NCBI RefSeq assembly: GCF_019900845.1
Contig: NZ_CP074570.1
Span: 1,674,001-1,738,000 of the forward strand
Direction: 5' to 3'
Length of the DNA: 64,000 bases
Source of the DNA: Paraneptunicella aestuarii
Lineage (GTDB): Bacteria > Pseudomonadota > Gammaproteobacteria > Enterobacterales > Alteromonadaceae
Below, one piece after another: positions 18,073 to 27,548 of the stretch (positions within the stretch are counted from its first letter, which is position 1; each line of letters opens with the position of its first letter). The position numbers and the translations under genes are program-made. A model generated the notes under the pieces. It did no database searches, was not told the DNA's origin, and was given only the letters and a program-made list of their open reading frames with translations.

Positions 18073-19925
18073 TACCAGTTCCTCGTTGCTTGACTTGGTA
18101 AACGCTGTCTTTTACGTCGTTCTTGTTCTAATAGCATTTTGCGCTTTAACAGATAAGCCGGATCATCAGGCACCTTACGTAGCAAGGTTTGCATTTTCTG
18201 TTGTTGCTCCTTTTGTTCATCAGTTAACTCTTCCTGCTGCATTTCAGCTTGCTGCTCTTGTTCCTTCTCTGATTCTTCTTGTTCGGATTGTTCTTGTTCC
18301 GATTTCTGCTCTTGCTGTTCCTGTTGCTCTTTTTCCTGTTCAGACTGGTTTTGCTGATCTTGTTCTTGCTGTTGATCGCTATTTTGCTGGTCTGAATTTT
18401 CTGAATCGGACTGCTGCTGGTCTTGCTGCTCTTGATCTTGTTGCTGCTGAGAACTATCGGACTGATCCTGATTTTGAGACTGCTCCTGCTTGTCTTGTTG
18501 TTCTTGATTGTCCTGGTTTTGCTGATCTTGCTGGTTCTGTTGTTCCTGCTGTTGTTGCATTTGTTCCAGCAATTCCTTGTTTATTTTTGCGTCCTCATGA
18601 TTCGGATCCTGCTGCAATGCCTTTTTATAGGCTTCAATGGCTTGCTCCAGATCGCCCGCCTTCGCCAAGGCATTACCCAGATTGTAATTGGATTCAGCGG
18701 TATCCAATTGCGAGAAGGCTTCAATGGCTTGCTCATAATCGCCATTACGATAGGCAGCGCTGCCTTTCCACATAGGGTCATCAAACTGAGCGCTGGCGTC
18801 GGCGTAGTTTTCTTTATTGAAGGATTGCATGCCTTGTTGATCGGGTCGTTGCCACAGATCACTCCACCAATCCGCTTTGGCTTGCGGTGGCGCTAGTGGC
18901 AGCATAACGCACAAGAGCACGGCTAAGATTCCGCGTCTAAATGCATAGGCGGCAAAAGGAAGAATAAACAAGATAAGATAAGGCCCCATTTCCTTCCACT
19001 GGTCGCCAAAGTTGCCTTCACTGCCTTCGTTTTGTTCAACATTCCTTTCCATTAGCTCTTGTTCAATCAGGTATTCGATATCCTGATCGGTGGGCTGCAT
19101 GTCGATGTAACGGCCTTTGCCTTTTCTTGCTAGTAACTTCAGTGGGCTGCTTTCGAACTGAGGAATGACAATAGCACCACGTGAGTCTTTCATTAATTCA
19201 TTGTTTGGCAATTTGATTGGCGCACCTTCTTCCGTGCCGATGCCCAAAATCGACAAGCGATAGTCATGCTTGGCAATCATTTGAGTGATAGGTGCTACTT
19301 GCGTAATGTCTACGCCGTCGGTTATCCAGAATATCTCGCCTTTTTTGTAGCCTGCGCTGTCGAGCAATTTAATGGCTTCTTCCATGGCATACTGCGGCTC
19401 ACTGCCGGGCGTTGGCATGATTTCCGGAGCAAGGCTTGGGATCAAGGCTGTCAGGTTTTGAATGTCACTGGAAAGCGGGCTGATCACGAAGGCATCACCT
19501 GCGTAGGCAATCAGACCAATTTCACCTTCACCGGCTTGTTTAACCAAATCAATCGCTTTGAATTTGGCTCGACTTAGGCGATTGGGTGTGATGTCAGTGG
19601 CTCGCATCGACATGGACATATCCATGACAACCACTTTGCCGGTATGTAATTGATACACCGGTTGCGGTAAACGCTCCCAGGTTGGCCCTGCCAAAGCGAT
19701 AGAGGCGAGTACCCACCCAAAACCTAACAGAAACAATGGCGGGCGTTGTGTTTTGCCACCTTTGACACTGATCAGATGCTGATACAGGTGGCTTGCGATA
19801 ACCCCTTGCCATCCGGATTGTTGTTTTTGAATGTACTTTAAGCCCATTACCAATAGCAGCAATGGCACAATGGCGAGCAGCCACATGGGTCTGATAAAGT
19901 GAAAATCTTGCAATTCTACTAACAT
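18072..19925 (-). CDS. BatB-BatC-like VWA and TPR fusion with Q/E-rich tract
   Basis: A 617-residue membrane protein. Two N-terminal membrane segments are followed by a von Willebrand A domain with MIDAS motif DMSMSM (about residues 97-102), a further membrane segment near residue 325, two TPR-like repeats (about residues 385-450, GNALAKAGDLEQAIEAYKKAL), and a highly charged Gln/Glu/Asp/Ser tract of about 113 residues (454-566). The first part corresponds to BatB and the TPR part to BatC of other bacteria, here in one chain. It shares a base with the genes on both sides. The low-complexity DNA (18228-18566) also explains long spurious frames on the other strand. Confidence 0.9.
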   Translation of the reverse strand: MLVELQDFHFIRPMWLLAIVPLLLLVMGLKYIQKQQSGWQGVIASHLYQHLISVKGGKTQRPPLFLLGFGWVLASIALAGPTWERLPQPVYQLHTGKVVVMDMSMSMRATDITPNRLSRAKFKAIDLVKQAGEGEIGLIAYAGDAFVISPLSSDIQNLTALIPSLAPEIMPTPGSEPQYAMEEAIKLLDSAGYKKGEIFWITDGVDITQVAPITQMIAKHDYRLSILGIGTEEGAPIKLPNNELMKDSRGAIVIPQFESSPLKLLARKGKGRYIDMQPTDQDIEYLIEQELMERNVEQNEGSEGNFGDQWKEMGPYLILFILPFAAYAFRRGILAVLLCVMLPLAPPQAKADWWSDLWQRPDQQGMQSFNKENYADASAQFDDPMWKGSAAYRNGDYEQAIEAFSQLDTAESNYNLGNALAKAGDLEQAIEAYKKALQQDPNHEDAKINKELLEQMQQQQEQQNQQDQQNQDNQEQQDKQEQSQNQDQSDSSQQQQDQEQQDQQQSDSENSDQQNSDQQQEQDQQNQSEQEKEQQEQQEQKSEQEQSEQEESEKEQEQQAEMQQEELTDEQKEQQQKMQTLLRKVPDDPAYLLKRKMLLEQERRKRQRLPSQATRNW

Positions 19926-20920
19926 CAGGATTTCAACTTCTGGCTAATCATGGTTAGAAATGGCGTGCAGGCAAGCAAGAGTGACAGGCACAATGCCAAT
20001 GCCAGCGGATAATAAAACAAGGCTTGTAGCGGGCGCATTTGTCGAGTGTCGCGTTCAACTGGCTCTAACTCGTCCAGCGTGGCGTAGATTTCCTGTAACG
20101 ATTCTGTATCCCTGGCTCGGAAGTATTTACCTCCAGTGCTTTGCGCGATGCCTTGCAACATATCTTCGTCCAGTTCTTGAGAAGGGTTAATTCGACGTGT
20201 ACCGAACAGGCTGCGCATGAGCATTTGGTCGGCACCGACACCAATGGTGTAAACCGTAATCTTCTCTGAAATCGCCAGTTCTTTTGCTTGTTCCGGCGTA
20301 ATATTACCAGCGGTGTTTTGTCCGTCGGTTAAGAGGATCAGCACGCGGTTGGAATCCTCTTTTTGCTGGAATCGTTTTACCGCCAAACCAATAGCGTCGC
20401 CGATGGCAGTTTGCTCACCGACCAGCTCTATCACGGCTTCATTCAGAAATTGCTCAACTGTGTCTCTGTCGTAGGTGAGAGGCGTTTGCAAGTAAGCGGT
20501 ATCGGCAAACAGGATTAAGCCTAGACGGTCGCCGACACGGCGTTGAATAAAGTCTTTCATAACGTGCTTGATCATGACTAGACGATCAACTTGCTGACCA
20601 TTTACTTCCATGTCTTCCATTTTCATACTGCCGGATAAATCCACCGCTAACATCAGGTCTCGACCTTCGGCGGGAATGCTTACTGGTTCACCTAACCATT
20701 GTGGACGAGCTGCGGCTGTGACTAAAGCGATCCAGGCTAGAGTGGCGATCAATAAGCGCCATTTGCTGGTGCCGGTTTTTCCGGTGGAAACTGCAATACC
20801 GCTGGTGAGCTTGGGGACTTTCAATGCTGCGAATTGCCCTTGCTTCTTTTCGGGGATTAAGCGGAACAGAATGGGTAAGGGAAGGGCGGCAAACGCCCAC
20901 AACCAGGCAAACTCAAACAT
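19925..20920 (-). CDS. batA: BatA-like VWA-domain membrane protein
   Basis: A 331-residue protein with an N-terminal hydrophobic pair of helices, a VWA domain with intact MIDAS DLSGSM (about residues 94-99) and LLTDGQNTAGN, and a C-terminal membrane helix (ALFYYPLALALCLSLLLA). VWA domains bind ligands through a metal; here they are probably exposed to the periplasm. It follows the DUF4381 gene with an 8-base overlap and precedes the second VWA protein, a paired arrangement typical of Bat operons. Confidence 0.92.
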   Translation of the reverse strand: MFEFAWLWAFAALPLPILFRLIPEKKQGQFAALKVPKLTSGIAVSTGKTGTSKWRLLIATLAWIALVTAAARPQWLGEPVSIPAEGRDLMLAVDLSGSMKMEDMEVNGQQVDRLVMIKHVMKDFIQRRVGDRLGLILFADTAYLQTPLTYDRDTVEQFLNEAVIELVGEQTAIGDAIGLAVKRFQQKEDSNRVLILLTDGQNTAGNITPEQAKELAISEKITVYTIGVGADQMLMRSLFGTRRINPSQELDEDMLQGIAQSTGGKYFRARDTESLQEIYATLDELEPVERDTRQMRPLQALFYYPLALALCLSLLLACTPFLTMISQKLKS

Positions 20921-21434
20921 GCTTTACCTCTCTCTTTGCTTCCCTCTTTACTGCCAGGCCAGCTTTTGCTGAGCGAGATGGTTTAAAGTTGTTTAACCAA
21001 GACATTGCGGAACTTCTGATTTGTTCAAAATCCACCTGTTCGGCATTGGCTTGATACAAGCTGTGCTGCCAAGGGGTCATAGTTTCAATAAATGGCTCGC
21101 GTTTCTTTTCTGGCAGTTGAGCCGCAAGAAACTGAAGCCATTGTTCACCATATTGTTTCGCGACTTGTTCCTGAGGGAAGTAACTAATACATAGGCGCTT
21201 TAGTAGCTCATTCAGTTGGGCTGGCCAGTCGGATTGTGAACTATCTAATTGAGATAGAAGGACTTTGGTGTCGCGCTTGGCTTGCATAAAAAAGCGATAA
21301 TTACGCCACCAGCGAACTAATAGAAAAACGCCAAGTAAACTCAGAACAAGCAATATCCACCAGCCATACGCGGGTGGCCAGGCACTGACTTGTTCCGGCA
21401 GATGGATATCTTTTAATTGGTCTAATGGATTCAA
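20913..21434 (-). CDS. DUF4381 domain membrane protein
   Basis: A 173-residue protein with a single membrane segment (AYGWWILLVLSLLGVFLLVRWW, about residues 22-43) and a basic cytoplasmic region. The family regularly sits between DUF58 and VWA genes in Bat operons and has no known activity. It is 1 base after DUF58 and overlaps batA by 8 bases. The C-terminus is rich in Lys and Arg. Confidence 0.87.
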   Translation of the reverse strand: MNPLDQLKDIHLPEQVSAWPPAYGWWILLVLSLLGVFLLVRWWRNYRFFMQAKRDTKVLLSQLDSSQSDWPAQLNELLKRLCISYFPQEQVAKQYGEQWLQFLAAQLPEKKREPFIETMTPWQHSLYQANAEQVDFEQIRSSAMSWLNNFKPSRSAKAGLAVKREAKREVKHV

Positions 21435-21435
21435 A

Positions 21436-22440
21436 TCAGCTTCTCCCTGTGCGTCTGGTTTGCCCGTTGAGTTGTTGTTCCAGAGGCAATGCGGCGCTGA
21501 TTTCCATATGTTGAACCATGCATTTTTGCAAACTGGTGCGAATGTAATCGCTCATTTGTGCATGTGCGCTGGCATATTGTTGCGCGGTTTTTTCTTCGCC
21601 CAAAGTAATGGTTTGCGAGTTAAAGCCATCGGTGAGCGAGACATTATGTGGTACAGATACTTTGGGCAATTCGTGTTCAAAAGGGTCTGTGACTTGATAG
21701 GCGACCAGTTCACAGTGTCGTGCGATACGGGAGATGTGTTGAGTTGCAATATCATCCAGATGCATAAAATCACTGATTAAAAATACCAGGCTGCCAGGGC
21801 GAGCCAAACGGCGTAAGCGAGCGCAGGCGTCGCTAAAATAGCCGGGGTTAGTTTGATGGATAGCGTGTGGAGCTTTTTGCGGTTCTTTTTTTTGCGCCTG
21901 ATGCATATCCACGATACCGCTGAGTAAGGCCAGAACGGCTTTTTGTCGCGTTAGTGGTTTGAACTCATGGTGTTCATGCTCGTTGAACAGTAAGCCGCCA
22001 ACTCTATCGCCTCGCTTCGCTGCCGACCAGGCAATCAGTGATGCGAGGTGCGCTGTTTGCACTGATTTGAATAGAAGTTGAGTGCCGAAATACATGCTGG
22101 AAGAGAAATCCGCCAAAATGAACACCGGGCGCTCTCGTTCTTCACGATACAGCTTGGTGTGGGTTTTCCCGGTGCGAGCGGTGACTCGCCAATCAATGGC
22201 GCGAATATCGTCGCCGGGTTGATAATGACGAGCTTCGTCGAACTCCATACCGCGACCTTTGGTTTTGGTCACGTAGCTGCCCGCCAACTTTGCCTGAATA
22301 GTGCGGCGAGGGTTGAGGTCGATAAGCGCTGTTTTACTGCGATATTGCAGTAACTCTTTTATGTTGAGGTTGCAGCCATCGCTGAAATGCGTCTGCAACC
22401 ATTGCTGTGCGTCTAGCATTGCCAATTTGTCGTTCATCAT
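21436..22440 (-). CDS. DUF58 domain protein of the MoxR/Bat operon
   Basis: A 334-residue soluble protein matching the DUF58 family, including GRGMEFDEARHYQPGDDIRAIDWRVTART and a degenerate VWA-like fold (VFILADFSSSMYFG, LVFLISDF). Such proteins accompany MoxR ATPases and are thought to be their clients or adaptors. The MoxR gene ends 19 bases upstream and DUF4381 begins 1 base after. The start has two consecutive ATGs and either could be used. Confidence 0.92.
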   Translation of the reverse strand: MMNDKLAMLDAQQWLQTHFSDGCNLNIKELLQYRSKTALIDLNPRRTIQAKLAGSYVTKTKGRGMEFDEARHYQPGDDIRAIDWRVTARTGKTHTKLYREERERPVFILADFSSSMYFGTQLLFKSVQTAHLASLIAWSAAKRGDRVGGLLFNEHEHHEFKPLTRQKAVLALLSGIVDMHQAQKKEPQKAPHAIHQTNPGYFSDACARLRRLARPGSLVFLISDFMHLDDIATQHISRIARHCELVAYQVTDPFEHELPKVSVPHNVSLTDGFNSQTITLGEEKTAQQYASAHAQMSDYIRTSLQKCMVQHMEISAALPLEQQLNGQTRRTGRS

Positions 22441-22459
22441 GAAAACGTTGTGAAAAACC

Positions 22460-23416
22460 TTATGGCACTGGGACCAGTTGTAAAATGCGATCCAGAATTT
22501 GATCCGGAGTCATGCCTTCTGCTTCGGCTTCGTAAGTACACAGTACACGGTGGCGCATACAGTTGTGGAAGACGGCCTGAATATCATCGGGGCCAACAAA
22601 ATCTCTACCTGCTAACCAGGCATGGGCGCGAGCGCACTTGTCCAGTGCGATAGTGGCACGAGGGCTGGCACCGAATTCAATCCAGTTGGCCAGTTTGTCG
22701 TCATAACGTTGTGGTTGACGGGTGGCTATGATCAATTGCACCAAATACTGTTCCAGTGGTTCGGCAAGATGCATTTCCAGAATGGATTTACGAGCAGCAA
22801 AAATCGTATCTTGAGTAATAGGTGTAGGCTTTGCCACCTGATTGCTAATGGCTTCGCCACGAGTTAAACGTAGAATTTCCAATTCTGTAGCCGCTCCCGG
22901 ATAGTCGATGTTCAAATGCATCAGGAAACGGTCAAGCTGAGCTTCAGGCAACGGGTAAGTACCTTCCTGTTCAATGGGGTTTTGGGTGGCCATAACCAAA
23001 AACAGTTCGGGCAGTTTGTAGGTTTTGTTACCTACAGTAATTTGACGTTCTGCCATGGCTTCCAATAGCGCCGATTGCACTTTGGCTGGAGCACGGTTGA
23101 TTTCGTCGGCAAGTACCAGGTTGTGGAACAACGGCCCTTGCTGGAAGACAAACTGCCCGGTTTCAGGACGATAAATATCCGTGCCAGTTAAGTCGGCGGG
23201 TAGAAGATCCGGGGTAAATTGAACCCGGTGAAAATCACCTTCGACACCGTTTGCCAGCGCATTAACGGCGCGGGTTTTAGCAAGTCCGGGTGGGCCTTCA
23301 ACCAAAAGGTGGCCATCCGCCAACAGGGCAATAAGGATATTCTTGGTAAAATCGTGTTGACCAATAACTTGAGAATCAAGGTACTGTTTTAAATGATTAA
23401 ATGCATCTACAACCAT
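22460..23416 (-). CDS. MoxR-family AAA+ ATPase
   Basis: A AAA+ chaperone-like ATPase of 318 residues from the ATG at 23416. Walker A is GPPGLAKT and Walker B LVLADEINRAP; sensor 1 is VMATQNPIEQEG. MoxR proteins act with VWA-domain partners in metal insertion or complex assembly; here the partners are encoded just downstream. The frame can be extended to a GTG at 23479, but that part is basic, unlike family N-termini, and MVVDAFNHLKQYL matches the expected start. First gene of the seven-gene leftward operon. Confidence 0.95.
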   Translation of the reverse strand: MVVDAFNHLKQYLDSQVIGQHDFTKNILIALLADGHLLVEGPPGLAKTRAVNALANGVEGDFHRVQFTPDLLPADLTGTDIYRPETGQFVFQQGPLFHNLVLADEINRAPAKVQSALLEAMAERQITVGNKTYKLPELFLVMATQNPIEQEGTYPLPEAQLDRFLMHLNIDYPGAATELEILRLTRGEAISNQVAKPTPITQDTIFAARKSILEMHLAEPLEQYLVQLIIATRQPQRYDDKLANWIEFGASPRATIALDKCARAHAWLAGRDFVGPDDIQAVFHNCMRHRVLCTYEAEAEGMTPDQILDRILQLVPVP

Positions 23417-23785
23417 GACGTACTGTCGTTTCCTGTTATGTTTGCCTAGGGCACGCCCTAATAGTTCTAATACCGACACTTTATGCGCCGATGTCGGTGT
23501 TGCCGAGCCATATCCTGTAACAAATGGTGTGAGGGTTAGTAAATTCCTCTTGCTATCTCGGGGAGGAGTGATTATTTTCCGCCCACCGAGCCAGAGATAT
23601 TGCTCTTGCTAAAATTCCATGCAGATGCTGCATGTTGTGACTTAACCAAAGCTTAATGGGGTATTTTTGCGGTTTATCAAGCTTGATTTAACCCATTGAA
23701 AAGAAACCAAACCGTGCTAATTCTTGTGAACGATGTTAATCAAATGTTTTCATTTGTGTTCGCAATGGGTACAATCCGACCTTTA
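23417..23785. other. Divergent intergenic region between moxR and fadI
   Basis: About 370 bases carrying promoters in both directions. It contains an inverted repeat ACCGACA / TGTCGGT (23472-23498) near moxR and a perfect palindrome CATGCAG-ATG-CTGCATG (23618-23634) in the middle. No gene was recognised in it. Confidence 0.5.
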
Positions 23786-23802
23786 AACAGGTCAGACCAC
23801 TT
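23786..23802 (+). promoter_or_regulatory. FadR-like operator in front of fadI
   Basis: AACAGGTCAGACCACTT has the palindromic core GGTC-A-GACC of the FadR consensus (AACTGGTCNGACCAGTT). It lies just downstream of a TACAAT -10-like hexamer (23770-23775) and directly upstream of the ribosome site, the position expected for repression relieved by long-chain acyl-CoA. The assignment rests on motif similarity and target gene. Confidence 0.6.
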
Positions 23803-23813
23803 AGAGGTAGATG

Positions 23814-25124
23814 ATGGCACCTAAACAAAACCTGACAACCCAAGCAGGGGATCGTATTGCAATTGTTGCCGGGCTACGCACACCGTTCGCCAAGATGGCG
23901 ACCTATTTCCACGGTGTACCGGCGGTTGATTTGGGCAAAATGGTGGTTAACGAATTAATGGTGCGCAATAACTTGTCACCTGAATTGGTTGACCAGGTCG
24001 TATACGGACAAGTTGTTCAAATGCCTGAAGCGCCCAACATTGCGCGTGAAATCGTGCTTGGCACGGGGATGAATGTAGGCACTGATGCTTACAGCGTTTC
24101 TCGCGCATGCGCCACCAGTTTTCAAGCCACAGTAAACATTGCCGAATCCATGTTGGTTGGTAATATCGACGTGGGTATTGCAGGTGGTGCAGATTCAACG
24201 TCTGTTTCGCCTATTGGTGTTTCCAAGAAGTTAGCCCGTGCTTTGGTTGATTTGCAGAAAGCGAGAACGCTAGGTCAGCGTTGGGGTATTATCAAAAAGC
24301 TGGGCTTAAAAGATCTTTTACCTGTTCCTCCTGCTGTTGCTGAATATTCTACTGGTTTGTCGATGGGGCAAACTGCCGAGCAAATGGCGAAAACCCATGG
24401 CATCACCAGAGAGGCGCAGGATGAGTTAGCACATCGTTCTCATTCATTAGCGGCAGAAAGCTGGAATGAAGGCAAGCTAGCCAATGAAGTGATGACAGCT
24501 TATGCCGAACCTTTCAAAGGCGCACTGGATAAAGACAATAACATCCGTTTTGATTCCAAACTGGAAGGCTACAAGAAGCTGCGTCCTGTTTTTGATAAAA
24601 AACACGGTACGGTGACTGCGGCAAACGCAACGCCTCTTACTGATGGTGCATCCGCGATTATTTTAATGACAGAATCGAAAGCAAAAGCTTTGGGTTACAA
24701 GCCAATCGGCTACCTGAAAAGCTATGCCTTTGCTGCCATTGATGTATGGGAAGATATGTTGATGGGGCCGTCTTATGCGACACCGATGGCATTGGATCGT
24801 GCTGGCATGACGTTGAACGACCTTACCCTGATTGAAATGCATGAAGCCTTTGCAGCGCAAACGCTAGCGAACGTGAAGATGTTTGCCAGTGATAAATTCG
24901 CCAAAGAAAAACTGGGGCGTGATAAAGCTACAGGCGAAATTGATATGGATAAGTTCAATGTAATGGGTAGCTCCATTGCTTACGGACACCCCTTTGCGGC
25001 AACCGGTACGCGCATGATCACGCAAATGTTGAATGAGCTGAATCGTCGTGGTGGCGGAACGGGTTTGTTAACCGCATGTGCAGCTGGTGGCCTGGGTGCT
25101 GCTATGATTGTTGAAACTGAATAA
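23814..25124 (+). CDS. fadI: 3-ketoacyl-CoA thiolase FadI
   Basis: Thiolase of the FadI type, cleaving 3-ketoacyl-CoA to acetyl-CoA and a shortened acyl-CoA in beta-oxidation. About 436 residues. The nucleophile region [11 protein letters not shown], the [15 protein letters not shown] block, [17 protein letters not shown] and the C-terminal [13 protein letters not shown] hold the catalytic Cys/His/His/Cys set. Two ATGs are in tandem (23811 and 23814); the AGAGG motif at 23803-23807 gives better spacing to the second. It forms the alpha2beta2-type complex with FadJ, encoded 18 bases downstream. Regulated by the FadR-like site just upstream. Confidence 0.96.
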   Translation: MAPKQNLTTQAGDRIAIVAGLRTPFAKMATYFHGVPAVDLGKMVVNELMVRNNLSPELVDQVVYGQVVQMPEAPNIAREIVLGTGMNVGTDAYSVSRACATSFQATVNIAESMLVGNIDVGIAGGADSTSVSPIGVSKKLARALVDLQKARTLGQRWGIIKKLGLKDLLPVPPAVAEYSTGLSMGQTAEQMAKTHGITREAQDELAHRSHSLAAESWNEGKLANEVMTAYAEPFKGALDKDNNIRFDSKLEGYKKLRPVFDKKHGTVTAANATPLTDGASAIILMTESKAKALGYKPIGYLKSYAFAAIDVWEDMLMGPSYATPMALDRAGMTLNDLTLIEMHEAFAAQTLANVKMFASDKFAKEKLGRDKATGEIDMDKFNVMGSSIAYGHPFAATGTRMITQMLNELNRRGGGTGLLTACAAGGLGAAMIVETE

Positions 25125-25142
25125 ATTTACCGGATAGCTGTT

Positions 25143-27272
25143 ATGACAGAGACTAATAAAAGCGCATTTACGCTAACCAAAGGTGACGATGGTGTAGCGA
25201 TCTTGCTCATGGATGTCCCCGGTGAATCCATGAATACTTTGAAGGCTGAATTTGGTGATGAAATCACCAAGATGCTGGATGACATCGAAGCGGATAAAAG
25301 CATTAAAGGCGTGGTGTTAGCCAGTGGCAAATCCAGCTCATTTGTAGCGGGTGCCGATATCACCATGTTGGCGGCGTGCAAAACGGCGGCAGAAGCGGAA
25401 GCCTTGTCCAAGGGCGGTCAGGAAGTGTTTGACCGCATTCAGAATATGAGCGCTACCTTTGTTGCAGCCATTCACGGGCCTGCATTGGGTGGTGGATTAG
25501 AGCTGGCGTTGGCTTGCCATTATCGTGTTTGTTCTGATGCCAATAAAACGGTTCTGGGTGTGCCTGAAGTTCAATTAGGTTTGTTGCCGGGAAGTGGTGG
25601 CACACAACGTTTGCCTGAATTAATTGGTATTCAGCAAGCCATGAAGATGATGCTGACCGGTAGTCAGGTTCGCCCAAGCCAAGCCAAGAAATATGGCATT
25701 GTTGATGATGCCGTTCCGCAAAGCATTCTAATGGATGTGGCAAAAGAGTTTGCGCTTAAGGGTAAACCCAAGCGTAAAGGGCCAAAATTGAACTTTGTTG
25801 GCAAAGTTCTGGAACGCACCACTTTTGGACGTCAATTCCTGTTTAAGCAAGCTCGTAAGCAAACCCTTGCTAAAACTCGCGGCAATTATCCTGCGCCAGA
25901 AATGATTTTGGATGTGTTAGAAGCCAGCGCTGGTAAAGCGTGCAAGCGCGGTTATCAATTGGAAGCCGAGTTCTTCGGTAAGTTGGTAATGACCCCAGAA
26001 TCTGAGCAGCTTCGCAATATCTTCTTTGCAACCACTGAAATGAAGAAAGAAACCGGTGTTGAAGGTGTTGAGCCTGCTCCGGTGAAAAAGGTGGGTGTGT
26101 TGGGTGGTGGTTTGATGGGCGGTGGTATCGCCTTTGTGACTGCGACTAAAGCGGGCGTACCTGCACGTATTAAAGACGTGCGTCCAGAAGGCATAGCTAA
26201 CGCAATGAAGTACACCTTCGATTTGCTCAATAAAAAGGTAAAACGCCGTTTTATGAGCAAGTCACAAATGCAAAAGCAAATGTCATTGTTGACCGGCACG
26301 CTGGATTATTCTGGTTATCAGGATGTGGATTTGGTCATTGAAGCGGTGTTCGAAGATTTGGATCTGAAACAGCGCATGGTGGCTGACATTGAAGAGAATT
26401 GTCAGGAATCAACCGTGTTCGCGACCAATACCTCTTCGATTCCCATCGGCAAGATTGCAGCCAAAGCGAAACGTCCTGAGAAAGTAATTGGTTTGCACTA
26501 CTTCTCTCCGGTAGACAAGATGCCGTTGGCTGAGGTTATCGTGCATGAGGGAACGTCCGACGAAACCGTGTCTACCACGGTGGAATTTGCTCGTCGTCAG
26601 GGTAAGACGCCAATCGTTGTTAAAGACGGAGCGGGTTTTTATGTAAACCGCATTTTGGCACCTTACATGAATGAAGCGGCTAATGTGTTGTTGTCTGGTG
26701 AGCCAGTTAAACATCTTGATGATGCTTTGGTTAACTTCGGTTTCCCTGTTGGGCCAATGAAGTTACTGGATGAAGTGGGCATTGATGTAGGCTCCAAGAT
26801 TTCTCCCATTCTGGAAGCTGACTTGGGTGAACGTTTTAAAGCGCCGGATGCTTTCGATAAGTTGTTGGCTGATGATCGTAAAGGTAAGAAGAACAAACGT
26901 GGTATCTACCTGTACAGCGGCAAGAAGCCGGGTAAAAACGTGGATGAAAGCGTTTATAAATTGCTGGGCATTAGCGTTAAGCAAACCTTGTCGAAAGAGC
27001 AAATTGCTGAGCGTTGTATGTTGTTGATGCTTAACGAAGCGGCAATGTGTTTGGATGAAGGTTTGATTCGTTCCGCTCGTGACGGTGACATCGGTGCTAT
27101 TTTCGGTATCGGCTTCCCGCCATTTTTGGGTGGCCCATTCCGCTATATGGATACGCTGGGTATTAGCCATGTGCTCGCTCGTTTGGAGCACTTCCATGGG
27201 CAGTTTGGTAATCGCTTCGCACCTGCTGAGATCCTGAAGAAAATGGCTCAGGAGGGAGCTACTTTTTACTAG
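25143..27272 (+). CDS. fadJ: Multifunctional fatty acid oxidation protein FadJ
   Basis: A 709-residue fusion. The N-terminal enoyl-CoA hydratase domain contains ASGKSSSFVAGADI and HGPALGGGLELALACHYR. The 3-hydroxyacyl-CoA dehydrogenase domain begins near residue 315 with the NAD loop GVLGGGLMGGGIA and includes NTSSIPI and GLHYFSPVDKMPLAEVI. It catalyses hydration and oxidation in the beta-oxidation spiral and passes the product to FadI. It ends at a strong terminator. FadJ-type gene order (fadI first) distinguishes this pair from fadBA. Confidence 0.96.
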   Translation: MTETNKSAFTLTKGDDGVAILLMDVPGESMNTLKAEFGDEITKMLDDIEADKSIKGVVLASGKSSSFVAGADITMLAACKTAAEAEALSKGGQEVFDRIQNMSATFVAAIHGPALGGGLELALACHYRVCSDANKTVLGVPEVQLGLLPGSGGTQRLPELIGIQQAMKMMLTGSQVRPSQAKKYGIVDDAVPQSILMDVAKEFALKGKPKRKGPKLNFVGKVLERTTFGRQFLFKQARKQTLAKTRGNYPAPEMILDVLEASAGKACKRGYQLEAEFFGKLVMTPESEQLRNIFFATTEMKKETGVEGVEPAPVKKVGVLGGGLMGGGIAFVTATKAGVPARIKDVRPEGIANAMKYTFDLLNKKVKRRFMSKSQMQKQMSLLTGTLDYSGYQDVDLVIEAVFEDLDLKQRMVADIEENCQESTVFATNTSSIPIGKIAAKAKRPEKVIGLHYFSPVDKMPLAEVIVHEGTSDETVSTTVEFARRQGKTPIVVKDGAGFYVNRILAPYMNEAANVLLSGEPVKHLDDALVNFGFPVGPMKLLDEVGIDVGSKISPILEADLGERFKAPDAFDKLLADDRKGKKNKRGIYLYSGKKPGKNVDESVYKLLGISVKQTLSKEQIAERCMLLMLNEAAMCLDEGLIRSARDGDIGAIFGIGFPPFLGGPFRYMDTLGISHVLARLEHFHGQFGNRFAPAEILKKMAQEGATFY

Positions 27273-27333
27273 GCTGGACGTTCTACTAAGGTATTCGTTG
27301 CCGCAAGTTATATTGCTGCAATCCTTAATTTAC

Positions 27334-27372
27334 AAAACCCGGTGTCTGGCATTTGCTGCACCGGGTTTTTTA
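27334..27372 (+). terminator. Intrinsic terminator of fadIJ
   Basis: Stem AAAACCCGGTG / CACCGGGTTTT (27334-27344 with 27359-27369) followed by more T, about 60 bases after the fadJ stop. Confidence 0.88.
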
Positions 27373-27548
27373 ATCTTACAGCTCCTTTTTTACTACTCAA
27401 TTTCTACTGCTTAATTCCTTTTGCTTGCAATTTAATCACATTATTGAAATTTGAATTACACTCTAAATAGAGTGTTTTAGTTATTTGGAGTTTCAGCCGA
27501 ATATGTTCGGGTTGTGTAAAGCTCCGTTAGCAACATAGGTACGAAATT

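Noticed and set aside
18011..18896. Long plus-strand frames with runs of Leu or Ala across the Bat genes
   Set aside because: They are the reverse complement of the Gln/Glu-rich tract and neighbouring VWA and BatD coding DNA, with no ribosome site or family similarity.
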